Shown piece by piece: positions 36,063-44,571 of a DNA stretch of 64,000 bases. The stretch is from positions 372,001 to 436,000 of the forward strand of contig VCCI02000001.1 of NCBI GenBank assembly GCA_005938025.2. Direction: 5' to 3'. The position numbers and the translations under genes are program-made. Numbering within the stretch: position 1 is the first letter of the stretch; every line of letters begins with the position of its first letter. The notes below the pieces were generated by a model. It was not told where the DNA came from, ran no database searches, and saw only the letters and a program-made list of their open reading frames with translations. Source of the stretch: Inquilinus sp. KBS0705. GTDB taxonomy: Bacteria; Bacteroidota; Bacteroidia; Sphingobacteriales; Sphingobacteriaceae.

Positions 36063-36092
36063 CAGACCCTGGTGCAACGCCGGGGTTTGTTG
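36063..36092 (+). terminator. Probable terminator after clpX
   Basis: AGACCCTGG and CCGGGGTTT pair with two G-U pairs, then TGTTG; a moderate terminator. Confidence 0.5.
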
Positions 36093-36120
36093 TATAAGCA
36101 GCTTTTTAAATAAATAGATT

Positions 36121-36981
36121 ATGAACGAAGCATTAGATATAAAGAAAGACGACAGCCTGAACGAAGGAAAGAAACCAAAAGAAGTACAATCACCCGTAAA
36201 ATCGGGGTTAAAAACAAAAGAGGCCATTGTTGCCAACTGGTTGCCGCGCTACACCGGCCGCCCCCTTGATGCATTTGGTAAATACATTATATTAACTAAT
36301 TTTTCTAAATACCTGCAGCTGTTTTCTGCCTGGCATAACGATGCTCCCATAATGGGTTTAGATAAGCCAATGCAAAGTGTAACCGCCGATGGTATCACTA
36401 TAATTAATTTTGGCATGGGCAGCTCGGTTGCAGCAACAGTGATGGACTTGCTAACCGCCATACACCCCGAAGCAGTTATATTTTTAGGCAAGTGTGGCGG
36501 GCTTAAAAAGAAGAACAACGTAGGCGACCTTATCCTGCCCATAGCGGCTATCAGGGGCGAGGGTACATCAAACGATTACCTGCCTGCCGAAGTGCCTGCA
36601 TTGCCCTCGTTTGCGCTTCAAAAGGCCATCTCTACCACTATACGCGATCACTCACGCGATTATTGGACCGGAACCTGCTATACTACCAACCGCCGTGTTT
36701 GGGAGCATGATAAAGTTTTTAAAAAATACCTGAAAGATTTGCGTGCCATGGCCATTGATATGGAGACGGCCACCATATTTACTACAGGCTTCGCCAATAA
36801 AATACCAACGGGCGCCTTGTTGCTGGTATCTGACCAGCCCATGATACCTGAGGGGGTAAAGACGGCCGAAAGCGACTCGACCGTTACAGAGCAATATGTG
36901 GAAACGCATCTGCGCGTGGGTATCGAATCGTTAAAGCAACTAATAAATGGCGGGTTAACGGTTAAGCACTTGAAGTTTTAA
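36121..36981 (+). CDS. AMP nucleosidase
   Basis: 286 residues. Short Bacteroidota type related to the phosphorylase superfamily: INFGMGSSVAATVMDLLTAI near 99, the active-site region AMAIDMETATIFTTGFANKI near 210, and LLVSDQPMIPEGVKTAES near 238. It cleaves AMP to adenine and ribose 5-phosphate. An extra N-terminal 30-residue charged leader precedes the fold. Cytoplasmic, single gene. Confidence 0.9.
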   Translation: MNEALDIKKDDSLNEGKKPKEVQSPVKSGLKTKEAIVANWLPRYTGRPLDAFGKYIILTNFSKYLQLFSAWHNDAPIMGLDKPMQSVTADGITIINFGMGSSVAATVMDLLTAIHPEAVIFLGKCGGLKKKNNVGDLILPIAAIRGEGTSNDYLPAEVPALPSFALQKAISTTIRDHSRDYWTGTCYTTNRRVWEHDKVFKKYLKDLRAMAIDMETATIFTTGFANKIPTGALLLVSDQPMIPEGVKTAESDSTVTEQYVETHLRVGIESLKQLINGGLTVKHLKF

Positions 36982-37063
36982 CGCTTGTTTAAACCCTGTA
37001 AATCCAAAACAAATTCTGACAATTCTTAAATGCTAATAATTCAGGTTTCGACAGAATAATTGC

Positions 37064-37071
37064 TAATTTTG
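37064..37071 (+). promoter_or_regulatory. -7 box for the cystathionine beta-synthase gene
   Basis: TAATTTTG fits TAnnTTTG, 42 bases before the ATG. Confidence 0.45.
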
Positions 37072-37113
37072 ACCCAATCCTGTTTTGTATATAGGATTAG
37101 TAGAATATAAACT

Positions 37114-38475
37114 ATGTGGCACAATAATATACTGGAAACTATAGGCAATACGCCCATGGTAAAGTTAAATAAGATAGTAAAGGACATCCCCGCAACGGTG
37201 TTAGCAAAAATAGAAACCACTAACCCTGGTAACTCCATAAAGGACCGCATGGCCCTTAAAATGATAGAGGATGCCGAAATAAGCGGTAAGCTTAAACCAG
37301 GCGGTACTATTATAGAAGGTACATCGGGTAATACCGGTATGGGACTGGCCATTGCGGCAGTTATAAAAGGTTACAAATGTATTTTTACCAGTACCGATAA
37401 GCAATCAAAAGAAAAATTTGATGCCCTGCGTGCCTTTGGTGCCGAGGTTATTGTTTGCCCCACCAATGTTGATCCCGAAGACCCGCGGTCGTATTACTCG
37501 GTTTCATCACGTTTAGAGCGGGAAGTTCCTAACTCATGGAAACCAAATCAGTACGATAACCTGAGCAATTCGCAGGCGCATTACGAGCAAACCGGACCCG
37601 AGATATGGGAGCAAACCGAAGGTAAAATAACCCATCTGGTGGTAGGGGTAGGTACAGGTGGTACTATATCGGGTACTGCACGCTATTTAAAGGAGCAAAA
37701 CCCCAATATTAAAGTATTAGGTATTGATACTTACGGCTCGGTATTTAAAAAGTATAAAGAGACCGGCGAGTTTGACAAGAACGAGATATACCCATACATT
37801 ACCGAAGGTATAGGCGAAGACTTTTTACCACAAAACGTTGATTTTAGCCTGATAGACCATTTTGAAAAAGTTAGCGATAAAGACGCTGCTTTAATGACCC
37901 GCGAAATAGCCCGTAAGGAAGGCATTTTTGCAGGTAACTCAACCGGTTCGGCTATTGCAGGCGTATTGCAAATGAAGGATATGTTTAAAGAAGGCGATGT
38001 AGTTGTGGTGATATTCCCTGACCATGGCACACGCTACTTAGGTAAAATGTATAATGACGACTGGTTGCGCGACCGCGGCTTTATTAAAGAAGAAAAGATG
38101 ACCGCCCGCCATATCATCGGTAAAAAAGAGTCATCAGAAATTGTAACTATAGATTGCGAAAAAACCGTACTGGAAGCTATCAATACCATCAAATCGCTTA
38201 ACATCAGCCAAATACCGGTTACCCAAAAGGGTATGGTGATAGGCAAAATCACCGAGAGTGATATATTGGATTCGCTCATGGAAAACCCCGGTATTAAATC
38301 GCAGCCGGTTAAAAGCATTTCAACCGCGCCATTCCCTTTTATTGATCTAAATACCTCTATCGATAAAATATCAGGCATGATCAACAAAGATAACATCGCG
38401 GTACTGGTTGAGGATGATAACGGCAAAATAGAGATTATTACGCAGTACGATATCATTAATGCCATATCGGCATAG
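37114..38475 (+). CDS. Cystathionine beta-synthase (PLP enzyme with CBS pair)
   Basis: 453 residues. PLP Lys in TNPGNSIKDRMALKMIED near 45; phosphate loop EGTSGNTGMGLAIAAV near 70; GVGTGGTISGTARYLKEQNP near 174. The C-terminal third (about 335-453) holds a CBS pair: VTQKGMVIGKITESDILDS and IAVLVEDDNGKIEIITQYDI. It combines serine and homocysteine, with possible control through the CBS pair. O-acetylserine sulfhydrylase activity cannot be excluded but the CBS tail favours CBS. Confidence 0.9.
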   Translation: MWHNNILETIGNTPMVKLNKIVKDIPATVLAKIETTNPGNSIKDRMALKMIEDAEISGKLKPGGTIIEGTSGNTGMGLAIAAVIKGYKCIFTSTDKQSKEKFDALRAFGAEVIVCPTNVDPEDPRSYYSVSSRLEREVPNSWKPNQYDNLSNSQAHYEQTGPEIWEQTEGKITHLVVGVGTGGTISGTARYLKEQNPNIKVLGIDTYGSVFKKYKETGEFDKNEIYPYITEGIGEDFLPQNVDFSLIDHFEKVSDKDAALMTREIARKEGIFAGNSTGSAIAGVLQMKDMFKEGDVVVVIFPDHGTRYLGKMYNDDWLRDRGFIKEEKMTARHIIGKKESSEIVTIDCEKTVLEAINTIKSLNISQIPVTQKGMVIGKITESDILDSLMENPGIKSQPVKSISTAPFPFIDLNTSIDKISGMINKDNIAVLVEDDNGKIEIITQYDIINAISA

Positions 38476-38502
38476 TAGTACAGGTACCAAACTACAAATA
38501 AC

Positions 38503-38534
38503 CCGTAGAGATGCGATATTTCGCGTCTCTACGG
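38503..38534. repeat. CCGTAGAGA...TCTCTACGG palindrome
   Basis: CCGTAGAGATGCGA and TCGCGTCTCTACGG pair through one G-U around TATT. This short palindrome is widely dispersed in Bacteroidota and cyanobacteria; here it may also end the previous transcript. Confidence 0.7.
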
Positions 38535-38557
38535 TGAATCTTTTGTTAAAACAATAT

Positions 38558-38839
38558 ATGGCAGTTTACGATAATGATTATTTGGACAAAGCTCACAAAT
38601 ATTCGATTTTTCACAAAACAAAGATGTTAAAAAGTGAGATTTGTGGGTGTTTCCATTGTTTGGCCGTTTTTAGTCCACTGGAAATCGTAGAATGGGTTGA
38701 CGAAGATGACCCACGAGGCGAGACAGCCTTATGTCCTAAATGTGGTATAGATGCAGTAATAGGTTCTTCGTCAAACTATCCAGTCGATAAAAAGGATTTT
38801 CTTGTACATATGAAGCAACGTTGGTTTCGGACAGTTTAA
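38558..38839 (+). CDS. Small zinc-binding protein of unknown function
   Basis: 93 residues from ATG 38558. Two CxxC pairs form a likely zinc ribbon: CGCFHC near residue 30 and CPKCGIDAVIG near 62. Between them is FSPLEIVEWVDEDDPRGETA. The type is a 'cytoplasmic protein' family seen in many bacteria, of no known role. A longer frame from 38459 runs through the palindrome and the end of the CBS gene and is rejected. Less GC-rich than the CBS gene. Confidence 0.7.
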   Translation: MAVYDNDYLDKAHKYSIFHKTKMLKSEICGCFHCLAVFSPLEIVEWVDEDDPRGETALCPKCGIDAVIGSSSNYPVDKKDFLVHMKQRWFRTV

Positions 38840-38857
38840 AATCTGCACATCTATTCA

Positions 38858-39229
38858 TCACCACTTTTTAAATATCACAAACACCGCAAGGCATATCAGC
38901 CCAAAGCCTACCAGGTGGTTCCAGCCCAGTTTTTCGGTTTTAAAAAACACCAGGGTAAATATCATAAATACGGTAAGTGTAATAGCTTCTTGTATCGTTT
39001 TTAGCTGAACAAGTGTAAAAGGTCCCCCATCTTCTTTAAAGCCCGCTCGGTTAGCCGGCACCTGGAAAACATATTCAAAAAAGGCCAACCCCCAACTGAT
39101 GAGTATGATAGATATAAGACCAAGGTTTTTACCCCATTCGTATTCTTTAAATTTTAAGTGTCCGTACCAGGCAAAGGTCATAAAGGTGTTAGATATGGTA
39201 AGGAACAAGATAGTTTTAAGTCCGCGCAT
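38858..39229 (-). CDS. DUF486 membrane protein
   Basis: 123 residues from ATG 39229 (MRGLKTILFLTISNTFMTFA). Four membrane helices; the family phrases are FAWYGHLKF, LISWGLAFFEYVFQVPANR and LKTIQEAITLTVFMIFTL. DUF486 is a small relative of the DMT/EamA and SMR exporters, of unknown substrate. The start at 39271 would add 14 basic residues and has no support. Confidence 0.88.
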   Translation of the reverse strand: MRGLKTILFLTISNTFMTFAWYGHLKFKEYEWGKNLGLISIILISWGLAFFEYVFQVPANRAGFKEDGGPFTLVQLKTIQEAITLTVFMIFTLVFFKTEKLGWNHLVGFGLICLAVFVIFKKW

Positions 39230-39300
39230 GATAGTTAATTTTTTCTGAACAGATAAGGCTACAATCCGCAAAAAGTTTTAGTAGCTTTTAAAAGCAACAA

Positions 39301-40857
39301 TTATTGTAGTCTTTTCTTAGCTAATTCCGCCTTATACACCTCGTTAAGCTTAGGGGATGGGTTAACAAGTATATATATACTGGTACCTTTCTCTCTTGCC
39401 AAAGGGTTTAAAACTTCGCCGGTTTTACGGTAGCTTTCTAATAATGGGCTCAGTCTGGCGGTAACGTTATCATCGTCATCTACATAAATAATGTAACGCG
39501 CGTTTAAATTGTCGGGTGCCCAAAGTGCAAAGCTGCTGTTTAGGCTGATCACATCGGGCATGTTATACTTTTTATGGAAGTGGTGTAAAGCACCGGCTTC
39601 CCCATAGTTATCGGCAAATATCTGGGTCTGCTTTTGCTGTTCAGGGCTAAGGCTGTGGTAGGCATTTGCAGCTTTTTGTGCCATTTCCTCCCATCCCAGC
39701 ATATCGGCATAATCCTGAGTAAGCGGGTGCTGTTTCTGGTCCTCCCACTTAGTTAAAAAGCTAAGAAAAGGTGCATCTCTTTGGTTCTTTTTAAAAAGAC
39801 CGACCGTTTTTTGTAAAGGTAAAACAGGCAGTACCAAAGGCAGCATTAACAGGTTAGGGGCAATAAAAAGCAATATAACTGCAACCCGCAATACATAGTA
39901 CGACCGTTTGATCATGCGCTCAAATGCAAAACCACCGGCTGCAAACAACATTGGGTAGGCGCCAAACAGGTAATAGTTTTTGCCATTCATTTCAAGCAGG
40001 AACAAGAAAATGAGGATATAGGCAATTGCCAGATACCTAAACCTGCGCAGGCGGAAGGAGAACAGCAGGAAAAAGAAACCTATAAGCCATATTATAAGCG
40101 ATGGCCCATGTACCATTAGCTGCTGCAGGCCAAAATCCATTGGTTTTACATAATCCAGCTGGGTTTCCCTTAGCTCTTTCATGTGGGTAATAAAAGGAAG
40201 GTGGTGCGCAAACTGCCAGATAATATTGGGTAAAAAAATTAAAACAGCTATAAGCGCCGAATAGATAACATGCCTGTTAAACAATAATTTGCGCTCTTTG
40301 CTTATTAAAATACCGATGATAAGTGAGAAGGTAAAGAAAGCCATGCTGTATTTGGTAAGCATACCTAAACCAACAGCCACACCCAGCCAATACAAGTATT
40401 GTACCGAAGCGGTATTCAGGTACTTAACAAATAGCCACACCGTTAGTACCCACCATAGCTGATCGAACACAACCGGTTGAAAAAGGTAGCCGCTTGCCGC
40501 AAAGGCCGGCGATAGTATCATGGCCAAACAAGCAACAGTTATAGCAAACCTGCGCCCGCCAAGTTCAGCTGTGATTTGGCCGGTTAACCATATAATAATA
40601 CCGCTGGCAAGGGTTGTAAATATGCGCGCTGCAAACACCGAATTGCCAAAAAGTGTAATGGTGATTTTTGCCAGTAAAGCTATAAACGGCGGTACTTCCT
40701 TATACCCCCAATCTAAATGATCGGCCAATACTAAATGCAAGAACTCATCGCGATGGAACCCGAAATTGCTGATAGCAAACAGATTTAAGGCAACCTTTAA
40801 TACAACAAAGATCAGTATAAACGTAGAATACGATGATCGTCTGTTTTTATAAGACAT
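39301..40857 (-). CDS. Family 39 glycosyltransferase (ArnT/PMT-like)
   Basis: 518 residues with about ten membrane helices in the first 350. The catalytic loop is FGFHRDEFLHLVLADHLDWG near 33, with the usual DE (here RDEF), then a Tyr/Pro-rich loop YKEVPPFIALLAKI. The C-terminal soluble part (about 355-518) is periplasmic. It transfers a sugar from a polyprenyl phosphate to an envelope acceptor; donor and acceptor are unknown. Single gene, ends 39301. Confidence 0.9.
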   Translation of the reverse strand: MSYKNRRSSYSTFILIFVVLKVALNLFAISNFGFHRDEFLHLVLADHLDWGYKEVPPFIALLAKITITLFGNSVFAARIFTTLASGIIIWLTGQITAELGGRRFAITVACLAMILSPAFAASGYLFQPVVFDQLWWVLTVWLFVKYLNTASVQYLYWLGVAVGLGMLTKYSMAFFTFSLIIGILISKERKLLFNRHVIYSALIAVLIFLPNIIWQFAHHLPFITHMKELRETQLDYVKPMDFGLQQLMVHGPSLIIWLIGFFFLLFSFRLRRFRYLAIAYILIFLFLLEMNGKNYYLFGAYPMLFAAGGFAFERMIKRSYYVLRVAVILLFIAPNLLMLPLVLPVLPLQKTVGLFKKNQRDAPFLSFLTKWEDQKQHPLTQDYADMLGWEEMAQKAANAYHSLSPEQQKQTQIFADNYGEAGALHHFHKKYNMPDVISLNSSFALWAPDNLNARYIIYVDDDDNVTARLSPLLESYRKTGEVLNPLAREKGTSIYILVNPSPKLNEVYKAELAKKRLQ

Positions 40858-40928
40858 TGATAGATGTTAGGTTTATTTTTAGCAGGATGCTTAAAGTATA
40901 AAACTATAAAAAAAAGTTAAAGCATAAA

Positions 40929-40963
40929 AGCCTAAAGCAGCATTATAAGTACTGCTTTAGGCT
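40929..40963 (-). terminator. Terminator after murA
   Basis: AGCCTAAAGCAG and CTGCTTTAGGCT form a perfect 12-bp stem; on the minus strand it continues into TTTTATG. A partly overlapping signal for GT39 is not seen. Confidence 0.85.
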
Positions 40964-40968
40964 AAACA

Positions 40969-42276
40969 TTAAATTCTTACAATATCTGCACCTAAGGCCT
41001 TCAGGCGTTCATCTATATTTTGATAGCCACGCTCTATTTGCTCTATGTTGTAAATAGTTGATTTACCTTGCGCGGATAAGGCTGCTATTAACAGCGATAC
41101 CCCTGCACGTATATCAGGCGATGTCATGGATATACCGCGTAATTGTACTTGTTTATCCAAGCCTATAACGGTAGCACGGTGCGGGTCGCAAAGGATGATG
41201 TTGGCACCCATATCCAGTAGTTTATCAACAAAAAACAGGCGGCTCTCAAACATTTTCTGATGTATCAATACCGACCCTTTTGCTTGTGTGGCAACTACTA
41301 AAACAATGCTCAGCAGGTCGGGTGTAAAACCCGGCCACGGCGAATCAGCTACCGTTAGTAGCGATCCGTCTATAAAGGTATCTATCTCATAATGGTCCTG
41401 CGATGGGATGTAAATATCATCACCGCGCAGTTCCATTTGTATGCCCAGGCGTTTAAAAACGTCGGGTATCATACCTAACTCTTTGTATTTAACGTCTTTA
41501 ATCGTGATCTCAGAACCAGTCATGGCAGCAAGACCAATAAACGAGCCTATCTCGATCATATCCGGCAGCATACGGTGTTCTGTGCCACCCAGCTCTGTAA
41601 CGCCTTCTATGGTTAATAAATTTGATGCAATACCGCTTATTTTGGCACCCATGCGATTAAGCATTTTGCATAATTGCTGCAAATAAGGCTCGCAGGCGGC
41701 ATTATAAATGGTAGTGGTACCTTTTGCCAGTACGGCAGCCATTACAATGTTTGCGGTACCGGTAACCGATGCCTCATCCAAAAGGATATAAGTACCCTGC
41801 AGGTTTGATGCATCTACATTATAAAAGCCGTTTTCGGGGTTAAAATCAAAGCGGGCTCCTAACTTTTCGAAGCCTAAAAAGTGTGTATCCAGCCTTCTGC
41901 GGCCTATTTTATCGCCACCGGGCTTAGGTATTGATGCTTTTCCAAAACGCGCCAATAGCGGGCCTAATATCATAATAGAGCCGCGTAAACCGCCACCCTT
42001 GGTTTTAAATGCTTCTGAATTAAAAAAGTCCTGATCTATTTCCCTGGCTTCAAAAGTGCAGGTATCACGGCTGATGCGGTCAACGATAACACCCATATCG
42101 CCAAGTAGTTCAATCAGCTTATTAACATCCTGTATATCAGGGATGTTGCTGATAGTCATTTTTTGGTCGGTTAATAAAACCGCCGATATAATTTGCAGGG
42201 CCTCGTTTTTTGCACCCTGGGGGATAATTTCGCCTTTTAGCTTTTTACCACCCTGTATCTCAAATGCGTTTTTCAT
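40969..42276 (-). CDS. murA: UDP-N-acetylglucosamine 1-carboxyvinyltransferase
   Basis: 435 residues from ATG 42276. The substrate Lys is in GAKNEALQII near 23, and the domain hinge is typical. The active-site loop reads PKPGGDKIGRRRLDTH, with Asp at residue 122 (codon 41911-41913) where E. coli has Cys115. It starts peptidoglycan synthesis with PEP. In Mycobacterium and Chlamydia an Asp in this place makes the enzyme insensitive to fosfomycin. The ATG at 42324 is weaker because it adds a non-conserved 16-residue leader. Confidence 0.96.
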   Translation of the reverse strand: MKNAFEIQGGKKLKGEIIPQGAKNEALQIISAVLLTDQKMTISNIPDIQDVNKLIELLGDMGVIVDRISRDTCTFEAREIDQDFFNSEAFKTKGGGLRGSIMILGPLLARFGKASIPKPGGDKIGRRRLDTHFLGFEKLGARFDFNPENGFYNVDASNLQGTYILLDEASVTGTANIVMAAVLAKGTTTIYNAACEPYLQQLCKMLNRMGAKISGIASNLLTIEGVTELGGTEHRMLPDMIEIGSFIGLAAMTGSEITIKDVKYKELGMIPDVFKRLGIQMELRGDDIYIPSQDHYEIDTFIDGSLLTVADSPWPGFTPDLLSIVLVVATQAKGSVLIHQKMFESRLFFVDKLLDMGANIILCDPHRATVIGLDKQVQLRGISMTSPDIRAGVSLLIAALSAQGKSTIYNIEQIERGYQNIDERLKALGADIVRI

Positions 42277-42396
42277 GGTTGATGGTTCATAATTGATGGC
42301 CGATAGCGCCATATGATACAACAAAGATTATAAAATATTGCAAATAAAGCATAGTCATTATTACCCATGAACTACGACGTATTGACAATGAACTAA

Positions 42397-43143
42397 TTAG
42401 TACTTTTTAGCACCCCCTGTATTACGGTTGCGGTTGTTTTGATTGTTGTTGTTACGCGGGTTATTGTTATTGGTACGGCCACCACCGCCACCGCCGCCAC
42501 GGTTGTTTTGGTTATTGTTGCTGCGGCCGCCACGGTTATTGTTATTGTTTTGACTGCCAAAGTTGTTAGGACGGAACTCAACCCGGTTAAGGTTGATGTT
42601 CTCTTCCAGCTTAAGCTCACCGTTTGATAGGTGCAGCAGGTCGGATAGGATTGTTTCGTCGGCTACCGAGTCTTTGTTCCATTGCACGTAGGCCATCTTC
42701 ATGAAATTCGCAACTGCCTGAACCATATGGCGTTTGCGCTCTGGCTCCTCGATGCTTTTGGCTTTTTCTATCATCATTTCGATGGTTTTGCCATAGTGTT
42801 TGTACTTAATACGCTGATGAGGGTATTTAAGAGGCTCGGGTTTTAAGTGTATTGCCTCAGGACTTGGTTTAGGGTAGGGGGAATCTACATCTAACTGAAA
42901 ATCAGATATAATATGCAGGTGATCCCACAGTTTATGCTTAAAATCGGCAACATCGCGCAAGTGCGGATTAAGGAAACCCATCAGGTCTATCACCACCAGG
43001 GCGTATTTGTTGCGTTCTTCTTTGGTAGGCAGTGCAACAATGTATTTAACCATGTTTTGCACGTTGCGGCCATACTCGCTTAGTAAAAGTTTACTCCTGG
43101 TTGAGTTATAATCAAACGGACCAGGCAGATTTGTTAATGCCAT
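42397..43143 (-). CDS. DUF4290 protein with Asn/Gly/Arg-rich tail
   Basis: 248 residues. The DUF4290 domain (about 1-180) is conserved in Bacteroidota: PFDYNSTRSKLLLSEYGRNV and DLMGFLNPHLRDVADFKHKL. The last 50 residues are low complexity, NNNNRGG, NNRGGGGGGGRTN and NNPRNNNN, resembling RGG-type RNA-binding tails. Function unknown; located directly upstream of murA with a 120-base gap, same strand, an arrangement I believe common in the phylum. Confidence 0.9.
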   Translation of the reverse strand: MALTNLPGPFDYNSTRSKLLLSEYGRNVQNMVKYIVALPTKEERNKYALVVIDLMGFLNPHLRDVADFKHKLWDHLHIISDFQLDVDSPYPKPSPEAIHLKPEPLKYPHQRIKYKHYGKTIEMMIEKAKSIEEPERKRHMVQAVANFMKMAYVQWNKDSVADETILSDLLHLSNGELKLEENINLNRVEFRPNNFGSQNNNNNRGGRSNNNQNNRGGGGGGGRTNNNNPRNNNNQNNRNRNTGGAKKY

Positions 43144-43422
43144 GTATATCAGTATTTTAATAAAATTGAATCAATTTTTTTAGTACATGATCAGTTCATT
43201 GGGGCTTTGAAAAAGCAGGAACCGGAGCACTAAAATGAAGTGTATTGCAGTACACAAATATACAGTAATTGTGTTAAACTGCAAATTTTGTTGACCCCGC
43301 GTTTATATTATAGTATTTTGCGGTGTTACCTATAAATTTTTCGTTTTTTTTGCAGGTCATGCGTGATTTTTTTCACTTTTTTGTTCGTCGCGGAAACCAT
43401 AATGTACTAAAAATATTTTACA

Positions 43423-44535
43423 ATGTCAAATAATTTCCCTGTTATTACCTCGATTGATGTCTATCGTTTCAGCATTTCTATGGTGCCGTTTACCATTGCC
43501 ACCGGTGTTATGGACAATGCCCAAAACGTATTTATCAGGGTGCATACCGATGCCGGGTTTTACGGGGTAGGCGAGTGCTCGGCCTTCCCCATGATAGTTG
43601 GCGAAACGCAGGACACCTGCCTGGTGATGGCCCGCTATTTTGCAGGGTTGTGGATAGGGCAAAATGCTTTGGATATTGAAGCCCGCATGCGCCAGCTACA
43701 TGCCGCGGCAGCAGGTAACACTACCATTAAAAGTGCCTTTGATATGGCCCTGTACGATATAGCTGCCAAACATGCCGGCATACCTTTATATCAATACTTA
43801 GGCGGCGCACGCAGGGTAGTAGAGAGTGATATTACTATTGGTATTGCCACGCCCGAAGCTATGGCCCAAAAAGCTATGGAGTTTAAAGCATCGGGTGCGC
43901 ATATATTGAAGGTAAAGCTGGGTAAGGGCGCGCAAACGGATGTTGAACGCATTAAACAGGTACGCGAAGCGGTTGGCCCCGAAATTAACATCCGCATTGA
44001 TGCTAACCAGGGCTGGAGCTACGAGGAGGCAGTATTTGCCCTGCAAGCCCTTGCCCCGTATGATATAGAGTTTTGCGAACAACCTATGCGCACCTGGTAT
44101 AACGATCGCCTGCCTGCGCTGATGAAGCTATCGCCGGTAAAGATAATGGCCGACGAAAGCGTATATAACCACCACGATGCCCGTATGCAGATAGAGAGCC
44201 AATCATGCCATTATGTGAATATTAAAATGGCTAAGGCCGGGGGGATTAACGAGGCCATTAAGATACATGATACCTGTGCCGAACGTGGCGTTGCCTGTAT
44301 GATGGGCGGAATGCTGGAAAGCCGCATTGCCCTAAGCAGCAAGCTGCACTTTGTATATGCCAGCCCCAATATCAAATTTTACGATATGGATACCTGTATG
44401 CTGGGCCATTTGGTTGACCCTGTAGTAGGCGGCGTTACCTATGACGGGTATAAGCTCAGCATCAGCGATGCACCGGGTATTGGTGCCGACGCCGATGATG
44501 CATTTTTAAAGGGTTGCGAAAAATTTACCGTATAA
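43423..44535 (+). CDS. Dipeptide epimerase (enolase superfamily)
   Basis: 370 residues. N-terminal cap then a TIM barrel with KVKLGKG (catalytic KxK, near 167), the metal ligands in RIDANQGW near 193, FCEQPM near 223 and IMADESV near 248, and the second base Lys in NIKMAKAGGI near 271. This pattern fits L-Ala-D/L-Glu epimerases, which recycle murein peptides. MGGMLESRIALSS near 297 supports it. Substrate within the class is uncertain. Confidence 0.88.
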   Translation: MSNNFPVITSIDVYRFSISMVPFTIATGVMDNAQNVFIRVHTDAGFYGVGECSAFPMIVGETQDTCLVMARYFAGLWIGQNALDIEARMRQLHAAAAGNTTIKSAFDMALYDIAAKHAGIPLYQYLGGARRVVESDITIGIATPEAMAQKAMEFKASGAHILKVKLGKGAQTDVERIKQVREAVGPEINIRIDANQGWSYEEAVFALQALAPYDIEFCEQPMRTWYNDRLPALMKLSPVKIMADESVYNHHDARMQIESQSCHYVNIKMAKAGGINEAIKIHDTCAERGVACMMGGMLESRIALSSKLHFVYASPNIKFYDMDTCMLGHLVDPVVGGVTYDGYKLSISDAPGIGADADDAFLKGCEKFTV

Positions 44536-44570
44536 ACCAAAAGCGCCGCAATTTGCGGCGCTTTTGGTTT
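44534..44570. terminator. Bidirectional terminator, epimerase / M1 peptidase
   Basis: AAACCAAAAGCGCCGCAA and TTGCGGCGCTTTTGGTTT form a perfect 18-bp stem with a one-base loop, overlapping the epimerase stop and reaching the end of the convergent M1 gene. Confidence 0.9.
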
Positions 44571-44571
44571 A

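Noticed and set aside
38459..38557. Longer start for the small zinc protein
   Set aside because: Overlaps the CBS gene end and the CCGTAGAGA palindrome.
42439..42627. 62-residue Val/Thr-rich frame
   Set aside because: Antisense to the Asn/Gly-rich tail of the DUF4290 protein; it reflects its repetitive codons.
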